DNA from: Myxococcales bacterium
GTDB lineage: Bacteria > Myxococcota_A > Polyangia > Nannocystales > Nannocystaceae
DNA length: 64,000 nucleotides
Assembly (NCBI GenBank): GCA_014240065.1
Contig: JAAZXR010000011.1
Span: 26,985 to 90,984, forward strand
Direction: 5' to 3'
In this document: in pieces, positions 56,829 to 64,000 of the stretch
Numbering within the stretch: position 1 is the first letter of the stretch
How the letters are laid out: each line of letters starts with the position of its first letter
Translations under genes and position numbers: made by a program
Notes under the pieces: generated by a model
The model's database searches: none
The model's input: the letters and a program-made list of their open reading frames with translations, nothing else
What the model was told of the DNA's origin: nothing

Positions 56829-58727
56829 TCACTTAAACTCGTCGAGAAGGCGCACCACACGCGGCGTGACGACCTCGCGCCGGCGCACCCCGAGCCGCGC
56901 GCGACTCGACACGACGGCGAACTCACCGCCAGGGACGAGGACCGGCTTGCGATCGTTGAGAGCGCTCTCGGCGAGGGCCTCCACCCTCAACTCACCGCGA
57001 CGCGCGGCGAGGAGATCGATCCGGAGCGTCTGATATCTTCGGGATCGAACCCCATGATCTTCGCGGAGTTCGTCCCCGGCGGTCGCAAAAACCAGCAGCT
57101 CGCCGTCCTGGGAGACATGCAGGTCGTAGCTGTCCTCGCTCGACCACACCAACGACAACGCCTCCACCGGATGCGCGCGCCGATCCAGCGGCGAGCGCTC
57201 GGTCGCGTCGCGCCCAGCTGGCGACCGCGGGGATGAAGACGCGGCGGACTCCGGGCTCGCCGCGGCCGGCCCACCCGGGGCTGTCACCTCCCTTCCTAAG
57301 CGCGCAAGATACAGCCGCGTCGGGTGCCTGCCGGAGGAGAGGATCACCTCGCGCGCGCGCGCGTCCGATACAACGACCGACGACACCCCTCGGCGAGCGA
57401 GCGCCTCGGGCAGCTCGATTTTCTCAACGAGGGTGTCGTCGAAGACGCTGAAGACGTACAAGGCAGCCCCCACGCCCGGCTCCAGTTCGTCGTCGCTGCC
57501 TGGAACAACGACGTGGGCATCGTCGATCCACACGGGGCTGCGCAGCGTCGCGCGCACGATCGGGCTCACCCGGGTCGTCCCATCCGCGGCACGAAAAGCG
57601 ACCCTCGCCCCCTCGCCAGCGAGCTCTGTGCCGGCCAGCACGCCGCGCACGCCGACGACCCCTGCGTCGACTCCAGGGCTGACTCTATGGCTCCCCGCGA
57701 GCGCGTAGCCGCAGGTCGCCGAGGGCGACGCCCGGTAGAACTGGACCTGCCCGTCGCGGCGCTGAAGCGCAAGAAACTCGCTGTCCCGCGATGCCCGGAG
57801 ACTCTGAAATTCCGCCGCGGAGAGGCGGCCCCCGAACGTAGCCGAGCAGTCTTCATGAGCCGTGACGCGCCCCTCGTGGTCCAGCGTCACGCGTCGCATC
57901 GACACCATGTCTTCCAGCACATCTTCGAGGCTGGAGTCGGGTTCGATCACAAACTCCACGGCGCGCGCGGTGGTGAGCAGCGTCCGGGGACCAAGCGGGA
58001 GCGCCCCTCCGATGGCGAGCGGGTCGAGAATCGGCGTCATCCTCAGATCGCCGGTGAGTCGTTCCGCGAGCCGCAGCTCCATCTCCACGCTGAGCCTCCG
58101 CTGTGCGCTCGCGCGATCGAGCATATTCATCCCCGCCTCCAAGCGTGCGTTCAGCAGCACCTCATCCAGCGCTGGACGACGAACCAGAGACTCCCGCCCG
58201 CGATCCAGCCGGGGCTGCGCGAACACCATCTCAAGCACCGCGAGCGACGCGCCCCGAGGACCTAGCCCCGCGGCGGATGCCGCGGTGACGTGATGGGGAA
58301 ACGCCAGGTCTCCCGCGCTGATGGCGACCCATGAACCGTGACCGGGCCACGGGTCACCTTCGAAGTCGAGCCCCTCGGGATCGATATTCGACACGTCATC
58401 GACGACGAGAAATCCAAACCCACGCTCGTCCGCCACCTCGATCAAGTCTTCAAGGTCCACCGCTGCCTGAGGGTCACTCGGGAGCATCTCGACGTCCACA
58501 TCAAAGCCCGCGTCCAACAAGATGCGCTCCACCTGCGGCCGCTCTTGGGAGAGCATGAGGAGCAGATGATCGGGCTGCTCACTCGGCCCAGCGCCCACGG
58601 GCCGCAGTTCCAAGCCAATGACGACCGCCAGGGCCAATACGGCGAGCCCCGCCAATGCGTTCCTCGGCCCAGCAAAGGCGTCGTCACCGCTGCCCGCTGA
58701 TGCACCGCGCGCCATCCGCCTCAGCAT
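56829..58727 (-). CDS. large membrane-anchored protein of unknown function
   Basis: About 632 residues from the ATG at 58727 (ATG 58715 with AGGCGG just upstream is an alternative). One membrane helix near the N-terminus (ALAGLAVLALAVVIGLEL) is followed by an extracytoplasmic part. The first half has alpha/beta patterns (LLLMLSQERPQVERILLDAGFDVDV, FGFLVVDDVSNIDPE). The second half has repeated strand segments (GTTRVSPIVRATLRSP, VWIDDAHVVVPGSDDEL, ALYVFSVFDDTLVEKIELP, EVILSSGRHPTRLYLARLG, SLVWSSEDSYDLHVSQDGELLVFAT) suggesting a beta-propeller. No enzyme motif seen. It lies 76 bases downstream of mqnD on the same strand. Confidence 0.8.
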   Translation of the reverse strand: MLRRMARGASAGSGDDAFAGPRNALAGLAVLALAVVIGLELRPVGAGPSEQPDHLLLMLSQERPQVERILLDAGFDVDVEMLPSDPQAAVDLEDLIEVADERGFGFLVVDDVSNIDPEGLDFEGDPWPGHGSWVAISAGDLAFPHHVTAASAAGLGPRGASLAVLEMVFAQPRLDRGRESLVRRPALDEVLLNARLEAGMNMLDRASAQRRLSVEMELRLAERLTGDLRMTPILDPLAIGGALPLGPRTLLTTARAVEFVIEPDSSLEDVLEDMVSMRRVTLDHEGRVTAHEDCSATFGGRLSAAEFQSLRASRDSEFLALQRRDGQVQFYRASPSATCGYALAGSHRVSPGVDAGVVGVRGVLAGTELAGEGARVAFRAADGTTRVSPIVRATLRSPVWIDDAHVVVPGSDDELEPGVGAALYVFSVFDDTLVEKIELPEALARRGVSSVVVSDARAREVILSSGRHPTRLYLARLGREVTAPGGPAAASPESAASSSPRSPAGRDATERSPLDRRAHPVEALSLVWSSEDSYDLHVSQDGELLVFATAGDELREDHGVRSRRYQTLRIDLLAARRGELRVEALAESALNDRKPVLVPGGEFAVVSSRARLGVRRREVVTPRVVRLLDEFK

Positions 58728-58803
58728 GACACGGTTATCCCGAGAATCGAACCACCGCTCGCAACGGTGAGTTGGGGGGCCGGCTCGCGCCCGTTCTTCG
58801 TCG

Positions 58804-59655
58804 CTATGACCAGGGAGACGCGGCACACGGCGGCAACGCACCAACATCGCGTCCGCGCTCGAGGAGCTGCTCGACGGCGCGCATCCCCTCCTCGCCCAGA
58901 TCTTCTGAATAGTGATTGACGTACAGATCGATGTGGGCCTGGCAGACCGCGCGGTCCAGCTCCTGCGCGTGCTCGCTCACCCACCGCTCGGAGCGCTCCG
59001 GATGCGCCCAGGCTCGCCGCACCGACGCCGCGAGCGCCGCTTGAGTGCTCCGCACCTCCTCTTCGTCGAGGCTCCGTTTGGCGGCGATGACACCCAGGGG
59101 GAGAGGGAGCCCCGTGTCCGCTTCCCACAGATCACCAAGGTCCGCCACGGCGCGCAGACCGTGCGCTTTGTATGTGAACCTCGACTCATGGATGATGAGC
59201 CCAGCGTCGACCGAACCTGCGGCCACCGAACGCATGATCTCGTCGTAGCGAAGCACGCGCGGCGCGAGGCTCGCTCGCCCATACAAGCGCGTGAGCAGCC
59301 ACGCCGTGGTCATCGCACCAGGGATCGCGATGGACGCCGATCGGAGGTCTGTCAGGTGGCGCGCCTGCGATGAATCCCGCACCACGACCAGCGGCCCGCA
59401 CCCGCGGCCGAGCGCAGCGCCGGCCCGCAGCGCTCGGTAATGCGGGAGCGCGTGTCCGAACGCGCAACAAGACATCTTGGTGTACGGCAACGCCCGATCG
59501 GCGTCGAGCGCTCGCGCGTTGAGCCCCTCGATGTCGTCCATGACGGGCTCGAACTGCACCCCCTCACAACAATCGTCCTCGTGAATCAACGCGTGCAACA
59601 TGAACGTGTCGTTCGGGCACGGAGACATCCCCACAGACCGCCGTCGCCCCTTCAA
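58804..59655 (-). CDS. mqnD: 1,4-dihydroxy-6-naphthoate synthase, futalosine pathway
   Basis: Converts cyclic dehypoxanthinyl futalosine to 1,4-dihydroxy-6-naphthoate in menaquinone synthesis. It has about 283 residues if the TTG at 59655, which overlaps the mqnB stop (TTGA), is used; GTG 59634 and ATG 59628 are alternatives. The start SVGMSPCPNDTFMLHALI matches the 'SPCPNDTF' signature. Other features are DDIEGLNARAL, KMSCCAFGHALPHYRALRAGAALGRG, IAIPGAMTTAWLLTRLY, GSVDAGLIIHESRFTY and DLWEADTGLPLPLGVIAAKR. The periplasmic-binding-protein-like fold is cytosolic here. Confidence 0.93.
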   Translation of the reverse strand: MKGRRRSVGMSPCPNDTFMLHALIHEDDCCEGVQFEPVMDDIEGLNARALDADRALPYTKMSCCAFGHALPHYRALRAGAALGRGCGPLVVVRDSSQARHLTDLRSASIAIPGAMTTAWLLTRLYGRASLAPRVLRYDEIMRSVAAGSVDAGLIIHESRFTYKAHGLRAVADLGDLWEADTGLPLPLGVIAAKRSLDEEEVRSTQAALAASVRRAWAHPERSERWVSEHAQELDRAVCQAHIDLYVNHYSEDLGEEGMRAVEQLLERGRDVGALPPCAASPWS

Positions 59656-60305
59656 ATGATCCCCTCCAGCTCCGCGACAGCGTCGGCCGCCTGAGCGAGC
59701 CTGGCGAGCGCCTCGTCGAGTCTCCATTTCTCCGGCGCCCGATCCCCGGTGTAGTTGCTCACGCACCGCAATTGGACCCAAGGCACCTGGTGCACCCCGC
59801 AGACGTAGGCGACGCTCGCTCCCTCCATCGACTCCACCGCCGCGCCGAGCTTGCCGCGCTCCGCAGAGACGTGGTCTGTCCCGCTACAGCTGCTCACAGT
59901 GAGTCCCACCGAAGGATACGCGCCAAGTCGCTCGACCAACGCCCGGCTCCTACGCTCACACGCGGCGAGCGGCACCATGGTGCCGAAGCCAAGCTCCTCC
60001 ACGGTCGAGAAGCCCCCCGGCACATAGACGCCCTCGTCACCGAAAAGCTCGCGCGTAACCACGCAGAGATCCAAGATCTCCCTCGCGACCTCGGGGTCGC
60101 GAAGGTGCGGCTTGGGGAACGCGCCACAGACACCCACGAGGACCACGGCGCTCACCGACGGCCCCTGCGTGAGGCGACGCGTCAACGCCGTCGCAGCAGC
60201 CGTCTTTCCGACGCCGAGCTCGATGGTCTCCACCGAGGACTCAGCGCCCCACTCCCCTTCTCTCGCTGAAGGATATGCGAACAGCGGCGACACGGCGCAG
60301 AGCAT
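59652..60305 (-). CDS. mqnB: futalosine hydrolase, futalosine pathway
   Basis: Removes hypoxanthine from futalosine. It has 217 residues. Features of this nucleoside-phosphorylase-like family: ELGVGKTAAATALTRRL, VLVGVCGAFP, CVVTRELFGDEGVYVPGGF, VSSCSGTDHVS, AVESMEGASVAYVCG (substrate loop with Glu) and LRCVSNYTGDRAPEKWRLDEAL. It is coupled to mqnD. The other pathway genes (mqnA, mqnC) are not in the window. The N-terminus is short but complete. Confidence 0.93.
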   Translation of the reverse strand: MLCAVSPLFAYPSAREGEWGAESSVETIELGVGKTAAATALTRRLTQGPSVSAVVLVGVCGAFPKPHLRDPEVAREILDLCVVTRELFGDEGVYVPGGFSTVEELGFGTMVPLAACERRSRALVERLGAYPSVGLTVSSCSGTDHVSAERGKLGAAVESMEGASVAYVCGVHQVPWVQLRCVSNYTGDRAPEKWRLDEALARLAQAADAVAELEGII

Positions 60306-60462
60306 AGCCTACCACCCCGGGTCCGTTGAGATCGCTGGCCCAGCGTGACCGACCGCGCCGCCGCTGCTACTCGGCGCACGCTGCGTCCCGTTTTAACCCC
60401 TGTCCACGGGCGGCTTGGACCCTCGAGCACGAAATTGATTCCGATGCGTCGGTCGCGGCCTG

Positions 60463-60984
60463 ATGTCGCTCAAGGGCAGAGGCCCGGCCGGCGATGAAGA
60501 GAAGGTGCGACAAGAGCGCCGAATTAGCCACGGGTGCGAGGGCCTGCGCAGACGCGGAGGCCTGCTCGCAATCGTTGGGCTCTCGGCGCTTGGGATCTCT
60601 ACCGACGCGAACGCCGCCACCTCGTTTTCCGATCAGATCGCTCACGACGCGGCCGTCCTCAAACCAATCTTCCGCGACGGATTCAGCTCCGGCGGTTTTC
60701 ATGATTTCTACCGTGGGATGGCGAACGCCTCGAACTGGTTCTCGATCGACTCGGTGGAGATGTTGCTCGGGCTCGGGAGCGCCCTCGTCGCTCTCCTCGC
60801 GCTGCTCTTCCTCTCCGCCGAGCGCCGCAAGACAGTCGCGGCCCCGATCGCCGCAGCCGCCGTCACCGCCCCCCCCAACGAGCCCAAAGATCCCATAGAG
60901 CAACGCCGGATGCGACGCGCGGAAGCTCGACGGCGACGGAACGCTCGCGCGGCCGCCGAGACCTCCTCGCGGATTGGCTCCTAG
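60463..60984 (+). CDS. membrane protein of unknown function
   Basis: 173 residues. A hydrophobic signal-like stretch (GGLLAIVGLSALGISTDANAA) is followed by FSDQIAHDAAVLKPIFRDGFSSGG, a short loop, then a strong membrane helix (VEMLLGLGSALVALLALLFLS). The C-terminus is basic (RRMRRAEARRRRNARAAAE) and should face the cytosol. No family recognised. A frame of similar length on the other strand has poorer composition. It is divergent from mqnB. Confidence 0.6.
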   Translation: MSLKGRGPAGDEEKVRQERRISHGCEGLRRRGGLLAIVGLSALGISTDANAATSFSDQIAHDAAVLKPIFRDGFSSGGFHDFYRGMANASNWFSIDSVEMLLGLGSALVALLALLFLSAERRKTVAAPIAAAAVTAPPNEPKDPIEQRRMRRAEARRRRNARAAAETSSRIGS

Positions 60985-61069
60985 GTGCCAGCGGCTCCCT
61001 CCGCCGCCGCGCACGTCGTTTTGCGAGCGCTCGCAGACAAGCGGTCGGACGCGGCGTTATCCTCGCTGA

Positions 61070-61669
61070 ATGACGACGGACGAGCGCTCCCAATCTTTGG
61101 GTCCCGGGGACCAAAATGAAGACCACGCCCTGCGGGTGGCCGCCCGCCGGGAGACCCTCGACGACGCGGCCCACGAGTTGAGCCGAATTCGGGCGGTTCA
61201 AGACGCGACCTTGTCGCACGACCTCGCCGTCGCCGAACGCATCGCGCGGCTCGGATTTGATGAGCACACCGCCAAGGTCTTCGATCTCATCCCGCTGATC
61301 CACGTGGCGTGGGCCGACGGTGAGGTGCAAAAGCAAGAGCGCCTCGCGATCTATGAGATCATGTCTGCGCGGGGCTTGGATGAATCCACCGAGGGATGGG
61401 TGATGGTCGACGGGCTGCTCGCGTCTCCCCCCTCCGAGACGCTGCTCACGGAGCTGCTGGAGGTCTTTCGCGATCTCGTCCGGGACGATACGCGGCGCAT
61501 CGAAGTGATGGTCGATCTCTGCGTCGTCGTGGCCGAACAGCACGGAAAAATCCTGGGGCTCTTCGGCGATCCGATCGACGCCAAGGAGCGCGAGTCGCTC
61601 TCGCAAATTGCCGGGCTGCTTGGAGATCGAGCCACGACTTGGCTCAAGGCCAAGCTTGGCGAAGCCTGA
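61070..61669 (+). CDS. TerB-like domain protein
   Basis: 199 residues, cytosolic, nearly all helical. The region FDLIPLIHVAWADGEVQKQERLAIYEIMSARGL (about 83-115) has the acidic ADG-E spacing of TerB-type four-helix proteins, whose Asp/Glu residues can bind metal. The C-terminal part (VVVAEQHGKILGLFGDPIDAKERESLSQIAGLL) repeats the helical pattern. The family is linked to tellurite resistance and membrane-stress systems, but no other ter gene is near. It follows the small membrane protein gene by 85 bases. Confidence 0.8.
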   Translation: MTTDERSQSLGPGDQNEDHALRVAARRETLDDAAHELSRIRAVQDATLSHDLAVAERIARLGFDEHTAKVFDLIPLIHVAWADGEVQKQERLAIYEIMSARGLDESTEGWVMVDGLLASPPSETLLTELLEVFRDLVRDDTRRIEVMVDLCVVVAEQHGKILGLFGDPIDAKERESLSQIAGLLGDRATTWLKAKLGEA

Positions 61670-61729
61670 GTCGCCGCCCAACCGTCTTGAACGCCGCGAG
61701 CCGCCCTCCGCCGCGACGGGGCCCGCACC

Positions 61730-62731
61730 TCAGCGAGCGCCGGCACGGGTCGAGATCTCGACGACCATCGCGCTGACCTCCAAGGGCGCCTCTTCCTGAA
61801 CGAAGTGGTTCATGTTCCCGAGTTCGCGGATGGTTAAGTCTTCAAGTCCGTCGAGCGCTCGCAGCTGCCGGAGTTGTTTTTTTCCGTCCAAGATGTCGTC
61901 TTTCATCCCCCAAACCACGCCGATGGGTCCGGCGAAGGAGCGGAGCGACTCGTGGTAGGTTGGCAGCCCGTCGCACATGGTGCGGAAGCGGAAGATGAAC
62001 TGCTGGACGCTGAACGCGGCCCCGTCCGAGAGCGGCGCCCGGTATCCTTCGACGAGCCCTTCATCTCTTCGGATCGCTCGGTCCTCGGTGCCCTTGCCCA
62101 CCGTCAGCCTCGCCCAACGATCATTGTGCGGGCCTGAGAGCGCCTTCAAGACCATGCGGCCCATGCCGCTCCCCTCCTTGAACTTCAGCGGAGGGTTCCA
62201 TCCCTCCTCGAAGAGGACGGTGTTCAATAAGACCAGCCCGCGGATCCGGTCCCCCGCGTGAGGGAGCATCGTGAACGACCACGGCCCGCCCGCGTCGTGC
62301 ACCACCTGAACCCACTCCTCCACCTGCAGCGCGTCCATCAGCCCGAGCAGTCGCGCGCCCTGGCGCTCTGGATCGAGCTGCGCTCCCTCCGTCGCTTTCT
62401 CGCTCGCGCCGTAACCAAACAGGTCCGGCACGATCACCCGATACCCTCGGGTCACCAGCTCCGCGGCGACCTTTCGATACGCCCACGATGACGTCGGGAC
62501 GCCGTGGACAAGCAGCACCACCGGGCCCTCCCCGAGATCGAGATACGCGAGGAGCTCATGGTCCACGGGCACCCGCTGTAACGCCTCCACATGCTCGACG
62601 TAGGTCGTGGGCGCGTAGCCAACCCCCTCGGCGCCTGCGGGCGCCGCGGTGCTCAAATCAGGTTGCGCGCACGCGCCCAGCGTGAACGCCATGGCACCCA
62701 AAACGATGTCTGTAGAGCACCTCCAACCCAT
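61730..62731 (-). CDS. haloalkane-dehalogenase/epoxide-hydrolase-like alpha/beta hydrolase, lipoprotein
   Basis: 333 residues. The signal ends in the lipobox LGAC (about Cys21), so the enzyme should be tethered in the periplasm. Hydrolase core: VVLLVHGVPTSSWAYRKV (HGxP oxyanion motif), VPDLFGYGASEK, WVQVVHDAGGPWSF (Asp nucleophile about residue 146), a cap domain, and GNMNHFVQEEAP (catalytic His about 308). Asp as nucleophile and HGxPT fit haloalkane dehalogenases and epoxide hydrolases, but the Trp usually following the nucleophile is Ala, so dehalogenase activity is uncertain. It is 35 bases downstream of an unknown gene. Confidence 0.88.
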   Translation of the reverse strand: MGWRCSTDIVLGAMAFTLGACAQPDLSTAAPAGAEGVGYAPTTYVEHVEALQRVPVDHELLAYLDLGEGPVVLLVHGVPTSSWAYRKVAAELVTRGYRVIVPDLFGYGASEKATEGAQLDPERQGARLLGLMDALQVEEWVQVVHDAGGPWSFTMLPHAGDRIRGLVLLNTVLFEEGWNPPLKFKEGSGMGRMVLKALSGPHNDRWARLTVGKGTEDRAIRRDEGLVEGYRAPLSDGAAFSVQQFIFRFRTMCDGLPTYHESLRSFAGPIGVVWGMKDDILDGKKQLRQLRALDGLEDLTIRELGNMNHFVQEEAPLEVSAMVVEISTRAGAR

Positions 62732-62766
62732 GGGAAGAGAGTATCAACTCCCACCAGGCGACGCCG

Positions 62767-63513
62767 CTATTTTTCGACAAACAGGTGCACGTAGTGCCCG
62801 TCGAATCCCGGCGACACGATGAACACGTCGCCGTGCGCGCGTCCCCGGTCGAGCAGACCACCGAGCGCCTCAAGATCGTCCACCGGCACCCTCAAGTTCG
62901 CCTCGGGATGAAACTGCTCGCGCCGAAGATCGATCTCGTACACGAACGACTTGTGTTCCAGCGCGTGCCCCGATGGGACGCGTCCAACGAGACGCATCGG
63001 CCCGATCTTCGCGTGACTCCGCAGCGACCAGTTGGACCACTGCGCGACCCCGCGCTGAACGCTCGCACCGAGCGTCTGGAGGGTCATCGATTTCACCACG
63101 CGACCGAGGCCGCGTCCCGAGAGGAGGCTGATGAGCGACACCCCCACGAACACCCCAGGTGTGAGCGTTGGAGCGGCGTAGTAGGCGGCCATGATCGCCC
63201 GCTCGGGGGACGTGACCTGCAGCGCACCCCGCATCTCATCGTCCAGCAGGTCCGCCGGTCCCGTGACCACGCCGATCGCCGCGGGGAGCACGAACAGGTC
63301 ACAAAAGACCCACCCGGGCAGCGCGAGGGGCCCTGGGAACCGCACCCGGTTCGCGGCGCGATATTGGCGAGCCATCTCTGGGGAGTATTCGGCCTCCCAA
63401 AACTTCGACGAGGGCCACGCGCTGAAATCCAAACGATCGCGGTGCGCGGCGCTCCCGAACATCCCGAACTCCAGCGGCGGATCGAGCCTCGTGTCCGCGT
63501 CCGCCCCGCTCAT
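62767..63513 (-). CDS. conserved-looking protein of unknown function
   Basis: 248 residues from the ATG at 63513, whose start overlaps the preceding small frame (ATGA). The N-terminal half contains SAAHRDRLDFSAWPSSKFWEAEYSPEMARQYRAANRVRF, a hydrophobic segment (WVFCDLFVLPAAIGVVTG), and a second one (PGVFVGVSLISLL). The C-terminal half has strand-rich GPMRLVGRVPSGHALEHKSFVYEIDL, RREQFHPEANLRVPVDDLEALGGLL and GDVFIVSPGFDGHYVHLFVEK. I recognise no family. It is followed closely by the hydrolase gene and might be its partner. Confidence 0.75.
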   Translation of the reverse strand: MSGADADTRLDPPLEFGMFGSAAHRDRLDFSAWPSSKFWEAEYSPEMARQYRAANRVRFPGPLALPGWVFCDLFVLPAAIGVVTGPADLLDDEMRGALQVTSPERAIMAAYYAAPTLTPGVFVGVSLISLLSGRGLGRVVKSMTLQTLGASVQRGVAQWSNWSLRSHAKIGPMRLVGRVPSGHALEHKSFVYEIDLRREQFHPEANLRVPVDDLEALGGLLDRGRAHGDVFIVSPGFDGHYVHLFVEK

Positions 63514-63638
63514 CGCGCTGCCTCGATGCGCGCCGCGACCGCCGCGAGGGTGGCGTATTCGGGAACGGGGTGCCGCGAGAGGTCGATGAGCGCGCGCGAG
63601 ACGAGGCAACGGGAGGCCCCCCCCGCCTTGTCACACAT
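63510..63638 (-). CDS. possible 42-residue protein, low confidence
   Basis: Frame from ATG 63638 (or GTG 63668, in the same frame) to a stop at 63510 that overlaps the ATG of the next gene (ATGA). The product, MCDKAGGASRCLVSRALIDL then SRHPVPEYATLAAVAARIEAAR, looks mostly helical and balanced in composition, which together with the coupling supports it. It overlaps the start of the divergent amidinotransferase-like gene by about ten bases. It could also be chance in GC-rich DNA. Confidence 0.35.
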   Translation of the reverse strand: MCDKAGGASRCLVSRALIDLSRHPVPEYATLAAVAARIEAAR

Positions 63639-64000
63639 CTCGCTCAGATCCACACGGACCACCTCCACACCGCGCGCGGATTGGCACCTGCGTGGCCGAG
63701 CGAACTTTCGGAGCCGCGAAGCGGCGGAGGTAGACCCACGTTTGGCGCAAAGACAGTGGCTCGCGTTGGCGCGGTCGATCGAGGCGCGAGGAGGCGTCGT
63801 GGTTGCGGTTCAAAGCCCGTCACCCGAGCTGACAGGGATGCCCTACGCCGCTGAGTGTGGGCAGATCGTGGGGGACGCGACGAAGGGGTGGTCCTTTATC
63901 TCGCCGGCGATGTGGGCCCCGCATCGTCGAGGAGAGCGAGAGATTTGGGAGACGCTCGCCCGTGACATGAAGCTCGCGGTGAAGGCGCCAACGGGGGGCC
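63628..64000 (+). CDS. amidinotransferase/dimethylargininase-like protein (5' part; runs off right edge)
   Basis: A frame open to the window end; 124 residues if it starts at TTG 63628 (ATG 63586 is an alternative that would overlap the small minus frame). The order RANFRSREAAEVDPRLAQRQWLAL, ARSIEARGGVVVAV, LTGMPYAAECGQIVGD and WAPHRRGEREIWETLAR follows the N-terminal half of amidinotransferase/DDAH-type proteins: a short 'N-F' motif, VD..LA..QW.., GGxVV, a 'PYAAECG' segment equivalent to the acidic VFAAN/G motif, and an HRRGERE loop. The catalytic His/Cys lie further on, outside the window. Substrate unknown. Confidence 0.55.
   Translation, partial: MSHISLRSTRTTSTPRADWHLRGRANFRSREAAEVDPRLAQRQWLALARSIEARGGVVVAVQSPSPELTGMPYAAECGQIVGDATKGWSFISPAMWAPHRRGEREIWETLARDMKLAVKAPTGG

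Noticed and set aside
60367..61014. 215-residue minus-strand frame opposite the small membrane protein
   Set aside because: No hydrophobic or motif structure; the plus-strand frame has a signal-like stretch and a membrane helix, though the choice is not certain.
1..64000. Insertion sequences, prophage, CRISPR arrays or rRNA
   Set aside because: No transposase, integrase, phage structural, Cas or rRNA-like sequence was seen; the only direct repeats are short in-frame coding arrays.

Overview
The window reads as chromosome of a high-GC delta-type bacterium, most likely a member of the Myxococcota and possibly a Nannocystis/Plesiocystis/Haliangium relative. The clues are lipoproteins with Ser/Thr/Gly or Pro/Thr/Gly tandem-repeat linkers, a Cys-rich 'putative metal-binding' and choice-of-anchor-L lipoprotein, an OmpA-type protein with a C-terminal Cys/hydrophobic/Arg sorting tail (MYXO-CTERM-like), a GltJ/AgmX-like zinc-ribbon plus GYF-like protein, an SigB/SigC/RpoH-like sigma factor, PilZ and DUF4388 proteins, and the futalosine menaquinone pathway. 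GTG and TTG starts and 4-base start/stop overlaps are common. I found no insertion sequence, prophage, CRISPR array or rRNA. One tRNA gene (His) is present.

Layout. 1-3.6 kb: a surface lipoprotein cut by the left edge and preceded by a clear cobalamin riboswitch, a large Cys-rich lipoprotein, and a 61-residue protein. 3.8-12.1 kb (plus strand): prmA-rsmE, an RDD membrane protein coupled to an MshEN/GAF-like/HEAT protein, ffh, and a stand-alone fatty-acyl-AMP ligase. 12.1-20.8 kb (minus): histidine kinase, VWA lipoprotein, AI-2E permease, parvulin-like isomerase and DUF3604 protein, the last four closely packed. 21.2-26.6 kb: a CheY-like receiver, then a molybdenum module: a YdeP/FdhF-type molybdopterin oxidoreductase overlapping an unusual MobA-GlmU(N-terminal) fusion, with fdhD nearby. 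26.7-31.3 kb: glnE and a DUF4388/TPR protein.

31.4-43.3 kb: TetR regulator, pyrophosphatase, S46 dipeptidyl-peptidase, an alternative sigma factor, a medium-chain dehydrogenase coupled to a membrane glycosyltransferase, PilZ, the OmpA-type protein, queF facing tRNA-His, and msrB. 43.4-49.9 kb: a 40-residue membrane peptide, a second PilZ protein, an acyltransferase overlapping an alpha/beta hydrolase, a glutathione peroxidase-ohrR operon with a candidate OhrR operator over its -10 box, an amidase and a polytopic membrane protein. 50-56.8 kb: the GltJ-like protein, a small zinc-ribbon membrane protein, an OmpR-type two-component pair followed by pyrE, a lipoprotein and a Spy/CpxP-like protein. 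56.8-64 kb: a large unknown membrane-anchored protein, mqnD-mqnB, a TerB-like protein, a hydrolase lipoprotein, an unknown protein, and an amidinotransferase-like gene cut by the right edge.

Most of the window is housekeeping and envelope biology. The least ordinary items are the MobA-GlmU fusion inside the molybdoenzyme operon, the riboswitch-controlled surface lipoprotein, the GPx-OhrR operon, the MshEN/GAF/HEAT protein and the GltJ-like protein with a 7 x 15 bp coding repeat.
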